Source of the DNA: CAYVUM01 sp964619055
Lineage (GTDB): Bacteria > Pseudomonadota > Alphaproteobacteria > Rhodospirillales > Defluviicoccaceae
Assembly: GCA_964619055.1 (NCBI GenBank)
Contig: CAZUDB010000022.1
Span: 1 to 49,653, forward strand
Direction of reading: 5' to 3'
DNA length: 49,653 nt
Position numbers and translations under genes: made by a program. Shown piece after piece: positions 35,068-43,072 of the stretch; position 1 is the stretch's first letter, and each line of letters opens with the position of its first letter. The notes beneath the pieces are model-generated. The model saw only the letters and a program-made list of their open reading frames with translations, was not told the origin of the DNA and made no database searches.

Positions 35068-35127
35068 GCCGAGAGCCAGTGGCGCAGCCTGCAGACCCGA
35101 GGTTGCGTAAACGATTGCTAAAACCAT
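34987..35127 (-). CDS. Candidate 46-residue small membrane protein, antisense to the PBP1A 3' end
   Basis: A short reading frame with ATG at 35127, a GGAGG ten bases upstream and TGA at 34987-34989. The product begins with a hydrophobic run (MVLAIVYATSGLQAAPLALG, then LLIGQYLQQ) and ends basic. It overlaps the last 81 bases of the PBP gene on the other strand, so it may be a chance frame. Reported because the ribosome binding site, start and hydrophobic N-terminus coincide; no function is proposed. Confidence 0.2.
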   Translation of the reverse strand: MVLAIVYATSGLQAAPLALGLLIGQYLQQKIEEAVTVPGIRSLRWR

Positions 35128-35173
35128 CGTGCGTTAGCCTCCGCGGGAACGTCGCTGTCGTCGGAGGGGTCGG

Positions 35174-35641
35174 TTGCCCAAGCATGCATCGCCACCTGTT
35201 CACCTGCGTCGGCAACGCCCAGCGATGCTCCGGCCCGCTTGGCTTGCCAACCAGTCGGGAGCCAATTCGCCTTTTCAGACGAGCTTAACCGACTTGCTCC
35301 GCCGGCTTGAGCACATGCGCGCGTTGATCACGGCCGATGCGACTACGCCCATCGCCGGCGAGGTCGCGGATTTCGCCGAGGCGGCCATCCGGTCGTTTGG
35401 TCCGTTGGGGTGGGTCGAAGGCACCGCCGACCTGGGCGGCAGCGCCACGGCACAACGTCGCTCCGCCGTACTCCGGTCGCGCCTGACCGCGATTCGTGAT
35501 CGGGCCGCCGATCAGGCCGGCATCACACGGTCGGCCGATTGCGTCGACGCGTTGAGCGCTCTGGTACTGGCGGTGGTGGTTGCGGCGGAGCGCAGGGGTG
35601 CGGCGTGCCCGTCAGGGAATCAGCCCGCCCAGCCGGACTGA
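35174..35641 (+). CDS. Hypothetical protein, about 155 residues
   Basis: Not recognised. The codon third positions are GC-rich in the way of the neighbours, which supports real coding. Features: a basic N-terminus, a helix-rich middle (LLRRLEHMRALITADATTPIAGEVADFAEAAIRSFGPLG) and a hydrophobic alanine/valine stretch near the end (ALVLAVVVAAERR). The start is unclear: TTG 35174 has GGAGGGG just upstream; ATG 35225 and ATG 35315 are in-frame alternatives. It ends 10 bases before the convergent TRAP gene and follows the PBP gene by about 106 bases. Confidence 0.5.
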   Translation: MPKHASPPVHLRRQRPAMLRPAWLANQSGANSPFQTSLTDLLRRLEHMRALITADATTPIAGEVADFAEAAIRSFGPLGWVEGTADLGGSATAQRRSAVLRSRLTAIRDRAADQAGITRSADCVDALSALVLAVVVAAERRGAACPSGNQPAQPD

Positions 35642-35650
35642 TCCGCGGTC

Positions 35651-36736
35651 TCAGGTTGCAATCGCGGCGCGTTGGCGCAGGAAGCCACCTTCTGCATGCG
35701 GCGCATAAGCCCTGGCGCGGTCCCAGAACGCGGCAAACGAGGCGTGGACTTTTTCGGTAAGCGGGTCCTCTGCACCAATCTCGCGCCACACCGCCTCGGC
35801 GTGCTCCGCCATCGTGGCCACAATGCGTTCATCGAACTGGCGTAACTGGACATTGAACAGAGTCACTAACGGCGTCAGTGAGATCATGTTGTTGTAAGTA
35901 AAATCAGCTAGTGTTTCGTGCGCAATGGCGGTCGCTGCAACATCGATGGCGGCGCGATGTTCGGCTGATAGTTCATCCCAAGTGCGGCTGTTGACGATGA
36001 TTTCTCGGCCGGGACCCGGCTCTAGTGGTCCCGGCATGTAATAGTATTTGGCGCCACGATAGAGCCCGAAAGCCATGTCGTTCCAAGGGCCGATCCATTC
36101 GGCGCCGTCGATGGCGCCGTTCATCAGCGCGGGTCCGATTTCCGCCGGCGGCATGACCACGGGTGTCACGCCCATGCGCCGCAGAATTTCGCCGCCGAGA
36201 CCAGCGATGCGGAACTTAAGCCCTCTAAGGTCATCCGGACTGTAGATCTCGCGCCGGAACCAACCACTGGCCTGGGCACCGCTGGAGCCGGCATAGAACG
36301 GTATCACGCCGAAGTCTGCATAGACCTCGTGCCATAAATCCAGCCCGTCGCCGAAGCGCATCCAGGCCGCCATTTCTTGGGCGGTCAATCCGAAGGGGAC
36401 GCCTGTGAAGAAGTGCAGGGCCTTGTGCCTACCGGTCCAGTAGTACGGCGTGGAGTGGCAGAGATCGACCGTGCCGGACGACACCGCGTCCAAGGATTCG
36501 AACGCTGGCACTACGTCTCCCGCGCCGAACAAGCTGATCTTCAATGTGCCGCCGGTGATCGCGGTGACATGGTCGACGAACCGGGCGGCGTTGACGCCTA
36601 CTCCAGGCGTGTTCTTCGGCCATGTCATAATCATCGTTAGGTCGCGTGTACGCGCAATCGCTGGTGCGGAAATGGCGGCTGCACCTGTAGCCAAGGCCCC
36701 CGCGGCACCGCCTTTGACAAACGTCCTTCGATCCAT
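35651..36736 (-). CDS. TRAP transporter solute-binding protein (DctP family, TakP-like)
   Basis: Periplasmic binding protein of 361 residues. The N-terminus has a twin-arginine signal, RRTFVKGG followed by an Ala-rich hydrophobic core, so it is probably Tat-exported. Family signatures: MTWPKNTPGVG, GTVDLCHSTPYYWTG, VPFGLTAQEM, KFRIAGLGGEILRRMG and GAIDGAEWIGPWND. These match the TakP/2-oxo-acid-binding branch of the TRAP family. The small and large membrane subunits (DctQ, DctM) are not beside it in this window. It lies 53 bases after the phosphatase gene on the same strand. The ligand is inferred to be a monocarboxylate or 2-oxoacid from similarity only. Confidence 0.9.
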   Translation of the reverse strand: MDRRTFVKGGAAGALATGAAAISAPAIARTRDLTMIMTWPKNTPGVGVNAARFVDHVTAITGGTLKISLFGAGDVVPAFESLDAVSSGTVDLCHSTPYYWTGRHKALHFFTGVPFGLTAQEMAAWMRFGDGLDLWHEVYADFGVIPFYAGSSGAQASGWFRREIYSPDDLRGLKFRIAGLGGEILRRMGVTPVVMPPAEIGPALMNGAIDGAEWIGPWNDMAFGLYRGAKYYYMPGPLEPGPGREIIVNSRTWDELSAEHRAAIDVAATAIAHETLADFTYNNMISLTPLVTLFNVQLRQFDERIVATMAEHAEAVWREIGAEDPLTEKVHASFAAFWDRARAYAPHAEGGFLRQRAAIAT

Positions 36737-36789
36737 GGGCCACCTCCTCGGCCGACCGGTGCATCATCGGGCCAGGGCGCGACGGGCCG

Positions 36790-37563
36790 CTATCCTCCAG
36801 TGTGCAGGAACTTTCGTGTGTTGCCGGACAGCACCAGGCAGGTCAAGCGATCACTGAAGTAAGCGCCGGTGTCTATGCCGATCCTGTTCGACCGCACCTG
36901 CGGTTTCGATGAGATGGTGTGGCCATGCACCACGACATAGCCGTGGTTTTCTCCGGCATTCAAAAAACGATCGCGTATCCAGATCATCTCGGCCGGATCT
37001 TGATCGGGCAGCGGTACGCCAGGGCGAATGCCGGCATGGACAAAGAGATAGTCCCCGATAACGTGGAACAGTCGCAGTGACTCCAAGAAAAAGCGGTGGT
37101 GCTGAGGCAGAGCTGCCTCGAGGTGGCAGCGGAGCCGCTCAAAGGCGGCCGGTCCTACGTCCGACCACACGATGGGAACGCGATAGCTGAGGAGCGTCTG
37201 ATCGCCGCCGTTGGCAAGCCAGGTATCCGTAGCGGGCCCCTCCAAAAAACGCATCATCAGGTCTTCATGATTTCCCATCAAATGGACAGCTTCGAAGCCG
37301 GGTAGGCCATTGTTGATCAGGATTTCCAACACGTGAGCCGAATCGGCACCGCGATCGACATAATCGCCCAGGTAAACAACGGAGTGATGAAGCGGGAAGC
37401 TGCCGCCACGCGCAGCCGCATCAGCGTCCACTAGAATGCGATCGTGCAGGTTCATCAGCAAATCGGCACGGCCGTGAATGTCGCCAATCACGTACACACG
37501 CTGGCCGTCGGGAATCCGGGCTTCCGGCGCGGGCGCTGCTTTGGGTTTCAAGAACCCCATCAT
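36790..37563 (-). CDS. PPP-family metallophosphoesterase (Ser/Thr phosphatase / Ap4A hydrolase-like)
   Basis: A calcineurin-like phosphatase of about 257 residues. The full PPP metal-binding set is visible: GDIHGR at 27-32, GDYVDRG, GNHE, a late HAG and GHT. Related proteins include PrpA/PrpB and bis(5'-nucleosyl)-tetraphosphatase ApaH; substrate choice cannot be made from the sequence. I start at ATG 37563, next to an ATG at 37560, with AGG a few bases upstream; the frame extends to 37605 without need. It precedes the TRAP binding-protein gene and is divergent from the EAL-like pair. A possible partner for the kinase at 6904-9729 is speculation given the distance. Confidence 0.88.
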   Translation of the reverse strand: MMGFLKPKAAPAPEARIPDGQRVYVIGDIHGRADLLMNLHDRILVDADAAARGGSFPLHHSVVYLGDYVDRGADSAHVLEILINNGLPGFEAVHLMGNHEDLMMRFLEGPATDTWLANGGDQTLLSYRVPIVWSDVGPAAFERLRCHLEAALPQHHRFFLESLRLFHVIGDYLFVHAGIRPGVPLPDQDPAEMIWIRDRFLNAGENHGYVVVHGHTISSKPQVRSNRIGIDTGAYFSDRLTCLVLSGNTRKFLHTGG

Positions 37564-37684
37564 GACGGCCTCATCATCGACTTGTCCGAGATTGGAATAA
37601 CGCAACAGTCACACAAGTTGCGGACAGGCGGTCAAGGTCCTCTTAATCGATTGGGGCATAACATAACCATGCCCGTACTCCTCA

Positions 37685-38938
37685 TTGCCGTTAGGATCGT
37701 CCCTGGTGCCGCTCCAAGCCGCCGTTGCAACCACGAGCGATACGCGCTCTTTCGACGACACGCCGGAACGTCTACTACTGCGCCATTTGCAAGGCCTCGT
37801 CGATTGCAGTAGCGAATTTTTCGCCGTCCATGTGTTGTTTTCCCATCTAAGCGGACCCAACGTCCCGTCCGGAACAAGAGCAGCGGCAGCTCGACCATTG
37901 TATCGGGTCGCCGACTGCCACGACGTAACCGTATTCGCGCTCGCCAATCTCGATCTCGTACTATTGTGTCGGGAAACGCCGGTCGAAATCATCGAACGCG
38001 CGTTGACCGAAGCGGCCCGATTGGCACCAACCCCATCATACGGCCGCGCACTTGCCGATGAGAAGTTAGCCTCTTGGTACGATTTATCGAGCCCCGAGGC
38101 TTTCCAACGCCTGATCGATTTGATCGGCCGGATGGATTGCCGTTATAGCGGGTCGGCGCAGGCGTCCGGGATGCGCCCCAAGACTCTTGTCCGACCCATC
38201 GAGTGCCATGACCTCGTGGCACTTCGGTCCCAGCTGCGCGCGGTGACGTTTGACGATCTCATTCGCCACCAGACCGCGTTGACGGTGAAGCCGGGCGAGG
38301 CGCCCCTCGTCATCTTCCAGGAAGCCTACGTGTCGATTCCAGAGCTTCGCGCCCGGATCCGATGTGAGATTGATCTAGTCGGCACCACATGGCTGTTTCA
38401 GGGTTTGACGGACATCCTAGACGCAGGGGTTGTTGCGGCGTTAGGGGCCAAACAGCGTGGCCACAGCGCCCCGGTGAGCCTCAATCTCAGCGTGCGTTCG
38501 ATCCAGACTCAAGTGGTCCGAACCTTTTTGCAGCGGATGGCCGGGCTCGGCCAACGGGTCTATTGCGAATTGGCCTTTCCCGATGTGCTCAGTGATGCTC
38601 GTGAATTCGAACGAGCAAGCGACTGGGTCCGCGGGCTTGGCCACGGCGTCATCATCGACGGCGTCTCGCCTCACGCATTAACTCTCCTAAATCTGGGATG
38701 CCTTGGCCCGGATTTCATCAAAGTGCTGTGGTCGGATGACAACGCTGGGACCGGCGCCCGTGTTCCATTGGAAGCCGTGCGCGCAGCCGTAGCCGGTCAT
38801 GGTCCGGAAACAATCGTCCTGGCCCGGGCGGAAACGGAACAAGCCGTGGGTTGGGGCTCCGCCTTGGGCATCACGCGGTTCCAGGGATTTTTCATCGATC
38901 GGGTCGTGGCCGCTATGCGGATCAAGGATCTGATCTAA
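37685..38938 (+). CDS. Degenerate EAL-fold-like protein, copy 1
   Basis: A 417-residue protein (TTG start; GTG 37706 is an alternative). The C-terminal half resembles an EAL phosphodiesterase fold: VIFQEAYVSI in the place of the 'YQPIV' strand, then SLNLS, CELAFPDV, LGPDFIKVLW and, at the end, RAETEQAVGWGSALGITRFQGFFID, matching the usual '..A..lGi...QGY' close. The EAL triplet, the metal-binding Asn/Glu/Asp residues and the DDFG loop are absent or replaced, so c-di-GMP hydrolysis is not expected. The N-terminal part is unassigned. It is a paralogue of the gene that starts 17 bases downstream, with matching segments along the whole length. Confidence 0.65.
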   Translation: MPLGSSLVPLQAAVATTSDTRSFDDTPERLLLRHLQGLVDCSSEFFAVHVLFSHLSGPNVPSGTRAAAARPLYRVADCHDVTVFALANLDLVLLCRETPVEIIERALTEAARLAPTPSYGRALADEKLASWYDLSSPEAFQRLIDLIGRMDCRYSGSAQASGMRPKTLVRPIECHDLVALRSQLRAVTFDDLIRHQTALTVKPGEAPLVIFQEAYVSIPELRARIRCEIDLVGTTWLFQGLTDILDAGVVAALGAKQRGHSAPVSLNLSVRSIQTQVVRTFLQRMAGLGQRVYCELAFPDVLSDAREFERASDWVRGLGHGVIIDGVSPHALTLLNLGCLGPDFIKVLWSDDNAGTGARVPLEAVRAAVAGHGPETIVLARAETEQAVGWGSALGITRFQGFFIDRVVAAMRIKDLI

Positions 38939-38955
38939 GACGCCGCCGGGGACCG

Positions 38956-40263
38956 ATGGCAACGGCAAACGCAATGTCGCTGACGCAGTTTTCCGCATCC
39001 GCTGCGACCGGCCCGCCGGACCGGGCTGAGCTGCTCCTGCATGAGTACGTTCGTGCACTGATCGATCATCGCCACGGCCGCCAGGTGGTGCATGTGCGGC
39101 TGTCGGCCTTGCAGGCCTACAACCGCCGCCAGCAACACTTGCGCGCAGCGACCAGTGGTTTCGAAGCCTTGGTGAACGCGCGCCTTGGCCAGCTTTTCGT
39201 GCTCGCCAGCACGGACCTATTGTTCTTTTACGAAACAGACTTGGCCAATCGCGTTCACGAAGAGGTTGAGAAGATTTTCTTTCTGTTTGGTGACGACCCG
39301 CTGCTGCGTGAGCCGTATGGCCGGGACGCTTTCATCACGGTCGTGGACTGTGACGCCGGCTACGATGACGTCATAAGTCGCGTACGCCGTCTTGCTGCGG
39401 AAGCTGCACCCCGCCGGGTTGCCGACGAGACGCGCCAAGCATCCGAAACCCGCTACCGGCTGCGTCGGCGCCAGCACCACGGCGAGGAACTATCACCCGA
39501 GATGCTGGAGCGCATCGAGGCCACACTACATCACGCCGACGTCTCGAACCTAATCCGTCGACAGATGGTGTGTGCGGTGACGCCGCAATTGACCGTTAAG
39601 CCGAGGTTTGCGGAGCTGTTCATTTCCATCCACGACTTAAGCGACGCGGTTTTACCAGGGGCGGATCTGGTTGCCCATCCGTGGCTGTTTCGCCGACTCA
39701 CGGAAAGCCTGGACCATCGCATGCTGGCTCATCTTAGCCTTTCAGAAAACACCAAGCTGGAGCAGGAAACCAGCGTCAATCTCAATCTGGCAACGCTCTC
39801 GTCGCGCGAGTTTCAGGCCTTCGATGCCGCGCTGACCACCATGCAGATCGGCCACCTTCTGATCGAGATTCAGGCTAGTGACGTCTTCGCCGATCTGGAT
39901 GCCTTCCTGTTCACGCGTGACCTACTCCAGGGCAAGGGCTATCGCGTTTGCCTCGATGGCTTGAGCTGCCGGCATCTGGCGTTGATCGACTGGAGCGCGC
40001 TGGGCGCTGATGTCGTGAAAGCGATCTGGGATCCAAGGTTGGCTGATGATGCGGCTGGGATCGATGACTTGCGCCGCCATCTGCATGAGGTAGAGGCAGA
40101 CCGGGTTGTCCTGACACGCGTCGATTGCGAGCAGGGCGTTCGACTGGGTCAGGACGTGGGCATAAGCGTGTTCCAGGGCCGATTCATCGATCTACTTGTT
40201 CGCGACGACCATCGTCGCCGACAACTGGCCAGGTTGAAACGGCTCAACGGCCACGACACATAA
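38956..40263 (+). CDS. Degenerate EAL-fold-like protein, copy 2
   Basis: 435 residues from the ATG at 38956, which follows ggggac. It shows the same layout as the preceding gene: ELLLHEYVRALID aligns with RLLLRHLQGLVD of copy 1, WLFRRLTESLDHRMLA with WLFQGLTDILDAGVVA, and the end VRLGQDVGISVFQGRFIDLLV with copy 1's closing FQGFFID. EAL catalytic residues are again missing. A basic segment near 155-170 (RRVADETRQASETRYRLRRRQ) is not seen in copy 1. The tandem pair probably arose by duplication and may form a heterodimer; a sensory or scaffolding role is inference. An ABC exporter pair follows 60 bases later. Confidence 0.65.
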   Translation: MATANAMSLTQFSASAATGPPDRAELLLHEYVRALIDHRHGRQVVHVRLSALQAYNRRQQHLRAATSGFEALVNARLGQLFVLASTDLLFFYETDLANRVHEEVEKIFFLFGDDPLLREPYGRDAFITVVDCDAGYDDVISRVRRLAAEAAPRRVADETRQASETRYRLRRRQHHGEELSPEMLERIEATLHHADVSNLIRRQMVCAVTPQLTVKPRFAELFISIHDLSDAVLPGADLVAHPWLFRRLTESLDHRMLAHLSLSENTKLEQETSVNLNLATLSSREFQAFDAALTTMQIGHLLIEIQASDVFADLDAFLFTRDLLQGKGYRVCLDGLSCRHLALIDWSALGADVVKAIWDPRLADDAAGIDDLRRHLHEVEADRVVLTRVDCEQGVRLGQDVGISVFQGRFIDLLVRDDHRRRQLARLKRLNGHDT

Positions 40264-40323
40264 CGAGGTGTTAGGGCCGCGATCCCGGTCACGCGCCTCG
40301 TCTCAAGTCCGATCCAGCTCGTC

Positions 40324-41124
40324 ATGACTCAATCCGCCGTTCCGGCCGCCGTCGCTGTTACGGGCTTGACCAAGCGGTTTGGCCCTGTGACCGCCATCGA
40401 TGGCCTCGACTTCGCCATTATGACCGGGACGATTACGGCACTGCTCGGCGGCAACGGTGCGGGCAAAACGACGACGTTGTCCTTGCTGCTCGGGCTGCTG
40501 CTTCCGGACGAGGGCGAGGTGTTGGTGTTGGGAGAGGACATCTCGCGCAACCGCCACCGTGTGTTGCCGCGCATGAATTTTTCTTCTCCCTACGTCGATC
40601 TGCCGAAACGGCTCAGCGTTGCCGAAAATCTGACTGTCTATGGCCACCTCTATGGCGTCGCCGATTTGCCGCGTCGGATAATCTCGCTGACCCACGACCT
40701 CGCCTTGGACGGCCTGCTTGATCGCCCCTTCGGCAACCTCTCAGCCGGGCAGCAGACGCGGGTCGCGCTTGCCAAGGCCCTGCTCAATGATCCGGAACTT
40801 CTACTGTTGGACGAGCCGACCGCATCACTGGACCCGGATACGGCCGACTGGATACGTGGTTATCTCAAGACTTGGCAGCAGGATTCCGGCGCCACTGTCG
40901 CTCTGGCATCGCACAACATGACCGAGGTGGAACGGATCTGTGACGACGTGTTGATGATGAAGGGCGGACGCCTAGTGGACCGTGGGATGCCAGTCGATCT
41001 GCTCGAACGTTACGGCCGGGTCACGTTGGAGGAGGTTTTCTTGGATATTGCCCGCGACCGGCGCACGGCCGATGGAGCGAATGTCGTCGAGGCGGTCGAC
41101 GCGCGAAGGGTTTCGGCGAAATGA
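40324..41124 (+). CDS. ABC transporter ATP-binding protein (ABC-2 / NatA-type)
   Basis: An ATPase subunit of 266 residues. Walker A GGNGAGKT is at 42-49, signature LSAGQQ at 139-144, and Walker B LLLLDEPTASLD with Asp163-Glu164; the switch His is in ASHNMTE. The C-terminal helix LEEVFLDIAR is typical of drug/Na+/NodI-type exporters. It overlaps the permease gene by ATGA and so forms a two-gene exporter. The substrate is unknown. It lies 60 bases downstream of the EAL-like pair, which might place all four genes in one unit. Confidence 0.92.
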   Translation: MTQSAVPAAVAVTGLTKRFGPVTAIDGLDFAIMTGTITALLGGNGAGKTTTLSLLLGLLLPDEGEVLVLGEDISRNRHRVLPRMNFSSPYVDLPKRLSVAENLTVYGHLYGVADLPRRIISLTHDLALDGLLDRPFGNLSAGQQTRVALAKALLNDPELLLLDEPTASLDPDTADWIRGYLKTWQQDSGATVALASHNMTEVERICDDVLMMKGGRLVDRGMPVDLLERYGRVTLEEVFLDIARDRRTADGANVVEAVDARRVSAK

Positions 41125-41954
41125 TCGGTTCGTCGTCCATCTTTGCCGAAATGCGGTCACCTTTTTCTTGGCGGCGGGTGAGGGGCGTGTGTTTACGCCA
41201 CCTCTATGTGCTGCGCCGGTCGTGGCCACGGATTCTCGATCTGGCCTATTGGCCAACGGTGCAGATGGTTTTGTGGGGCTTCGTGACGACGTTTTTCCTC
41301 AACCACAGCAATTGGGTTGCGGAAGCCGCCGGGGTTTTGATCAGTGCTGTATTGCTATGGGATGTGCTGTTTCGCGCCAATCTCGGGGTGGCACTAACCT
41401 TCCTTGAGGAGATGTGGGCGCGCAACCTGGGTCAGTTGTTTGTCAGTCCGCTCACGCCCCTGGAGATGGCGGTTTCCATGATGCTGTTGAGCTTGATCCG
41501 AACGCTGATCAGCGTGACCCCGGCCGCCTTCCTGGCACTGCCTTTCTTCGACGTTTGGGTGTTCTCATTGGGACCTCCGCTCGCCCTGTTTTTCGCCAAT
41601 TTGATGCTTTTCGGCGGCATCCTCGGGCTTGTTGTGTCCGCCGGTGTGCTTCGCCTTGGCCTTGGTGCTGAGAACCTCGCCTGGGTCGTGATCTTTGCCA
41701 TCGCGCCGTTGAGTGGCATCTATTATCCGCTGGCCACGCTTCCCGATTGGCTGCAGCCGGTGGCTTGGATGCTGCCTCCCGGCTACGTTTTCGAAGGCAT
41801 GCGTGCCGTATTGTTCGACGGCACCGTTCGTTGGGACTTGCTCGCCGGTGCGGTGGGCCTGAACATTCTCTACCTCTGCGCAGCGCTTGCCTTCTACCTC
41901 CACATGTTTCATGTGGCGCGTCTAAGAGGTTTGCTGCTGCAGCAGGGTGAATGA
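41121..41954 (+). CDS. ABC-2 type transporter permease
   Basis: The membrane partner of the preceding ATPase, 277 residues with about six hydrophobic helices. The region before the final helix (LSGIYYPLATLPDWLQPVAWMLPPGYVFEGMRAVL) is the classic ABC-2 signature. Translation is coupled to the ATPase gene by ATGA. It is convergent with the SNase-like gene; only 30 bases separate the stops and no terminator hairpin is visible there. Export of a lipid, polysaccharide or drug is possible; none is favoured by the sequence. Confidence 0.9.
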   Translation: MIGSSSIFAEMRSPFSWRRVRGVCLRHLYVLRRSWPRILDLAYWPTVQMVLWGFVTTFFLNHSNWVAEAAGVLISAVLLWDVLFRANLGVALTFLEEMWARNLGQLFVSPLTPLEMAVSMMLLSLIRTLISVTPAAFLALPFFDVWVFSLGPPLALFFANLMLFGGILGLVVSAGVLRLGLGAENLAWVVIFAIAPLSGIYYPLATLPDWLQPVAWMLPPGYVFEGMRAVLFDGTVRWDLLAGAVGLNILYLCAALAFYLHMFHVARLRGLLLQQGE

Positions 41955-41984
41955 TGCCCCTGTCCAAGCGTTCGGAGGGATGGG

Positions 41985-42890
41985 CTAGGGCTCAATTAAC
42001 TCGATCTGGCGCGGATCGGTGACGTCGATCTGCGGACCGTTGAAGGGCTGCACCCACCCGCGCACGCGGATGAGTTGTCCCTCAAGTTCCAGTGGGTTGA
42101 GGTTGGCCGCTTCGAACCGCTCCAATGCGTCCGCAGCGATCGTCACGGTGAAATCGGTGCGATAGTCATGGCCAAAGTTCAAGTAGATCCGCGCCCGAAC
42201 GCGGGCAGCATCGACCACGCGGCCCTGAACGATTTGGAAGCTGTGCAGGTGGCGTACGACGGTCTTCGGCGTTCGGACCGCATGGTCCATGCTGGCCCAC
42301 AAGCCGCGTCGGGCTTGTCGCGCTTCTTCCTCCAGGGCCAGCAACACCGCACCGTCAACAGGGCCGCCGGCCGCAAAATCAACCCGCGCCCAACCGTGGC
42401 GCACCAGGTCGCCCTGGACCCATCGGTCGTCGTCCACCTGGACGGAGGCGAGCAGGCGGCCATGGCGATCAATGGTGGTACCGCCGCCACGTCTTCTGGT
42501 CCGTTTGTCGATCGTCAGGCGCACTGCTTGACCCACGACAAGCGTCGCCAGGGCATCTCGCGCGGCGGCTGCGAGCGCCGACGCCGACGCGTCCATGCCA
42601 CCGTCGCCGAAGTCGATCGGCTTGGGGGCGCGAATGCCGGCCAAGCGGACGCCGTCCGCGCCCTTGATCGGCTGATCGAGCGTGAACGTCTCCCCGCTCT
42701 CGACGGAACGCACGATCGCCACCGCTTCATGTCCGGAACCGTCGGCACCAGCGGCCAGTCGCATCGCGCCGGCTGCCACGCCGACCACAAGAATGCCCAC
42801 GCTGGCCCCGCGGAGTGCCAGGCCCGACCAGGAATACCGCCCGCTCCCTTGACCGGACGCCCTCTTACCTGCGATGCGATTGCCAGCCAT
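41985..42890 (-). CDS. Membrane-anchored SNase/thermonuclease-like protein with altered active site
   Basis: 301 residues from ATG 42890. An N-terminal basic region is followed by a single transmembrane segment at about 28-46, then an SNase-like OB-fold domain. The motif normally read as VRLxGIDAPE is here VRLAGIRAPK (81-90): the Ca-binding Asp is Arg87 and the general-base Glu is Lys90. The later DRxGR motif is kept as DRHGR (141-145), as is the ARRGLW segment. A C-terminal part of about 100 residues is unassigned but ends in a strand-rich region resembling a second OB-like fold. Nuclease activity is therefore doubtful. Convergent with the ABC permease gene. Confidence 0.75.
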   Translation of the reverse strand: MAGNRIAGKRASGQGSGRYSWSGLALRGASVGILVVGVAAGAMRLAAGADGSGHEAVAIVRSVESGETFTLDQPIKGADGVRLAGIRAPKPIDFGDGGMDASASALAAAARDALATLVVGQAVRLTIDKRTRRRGGGTTIDRHGRLLASVQVDDDRWVQGDLVRHGWARVDFAAGGPVDGAVLLALEEEARQARRGLWASMDHAVRTPKTVVRHLHSFQIVQGRVVDAARVRARIYLNFGHDYRTDFTVTIAADALERFEAANLNPLELEGQLIRVRGWVQPFNGPQIDVTDPRQIELIEP

Positions 42891-43030
42891 TGTGGTAAGG
42901 ATGATGGAAACGTCGTAGCCGGTCCAGAGGTGGCGCGGCGGACGTCGCCGATCGAAGCACGCCAACCTACGGCACACGCCCAGTACAAGGCGCGAACGGC
43001 CGCTGATCAGCCTTTTCGCCGTCGAAAAAT

Positions 43031-43051
43031 GCGCTCCCTATGCGGGAGCGC
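43031..43051 (-). terminator. Minus-strand terminator-like hairpin
   Basis: A perfect 8-bp stem, gcgctccc (43031-43038) with gggagcgc (43044-43051), and a five-base loop. Read on the minus strand it is followed by ATTTTTCG, a standard intrinsic-terminator shape. It sits between two divergent genes, where no minus-strand transcript is expected, so it may block antisense read-through into the SNase gene or act in the leader of the next gene. Confidence 0.45.
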
Positions 43052-43072
43052 GATGTGAGGACGAGAGCCAGT

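Noticed and set aside
42075..43058. 327-codon plus-strand frame over the SNase-like gene
   Set aside because: Shadow of the minus-strand gene, rich in His/Gln/Arg, with no motif.
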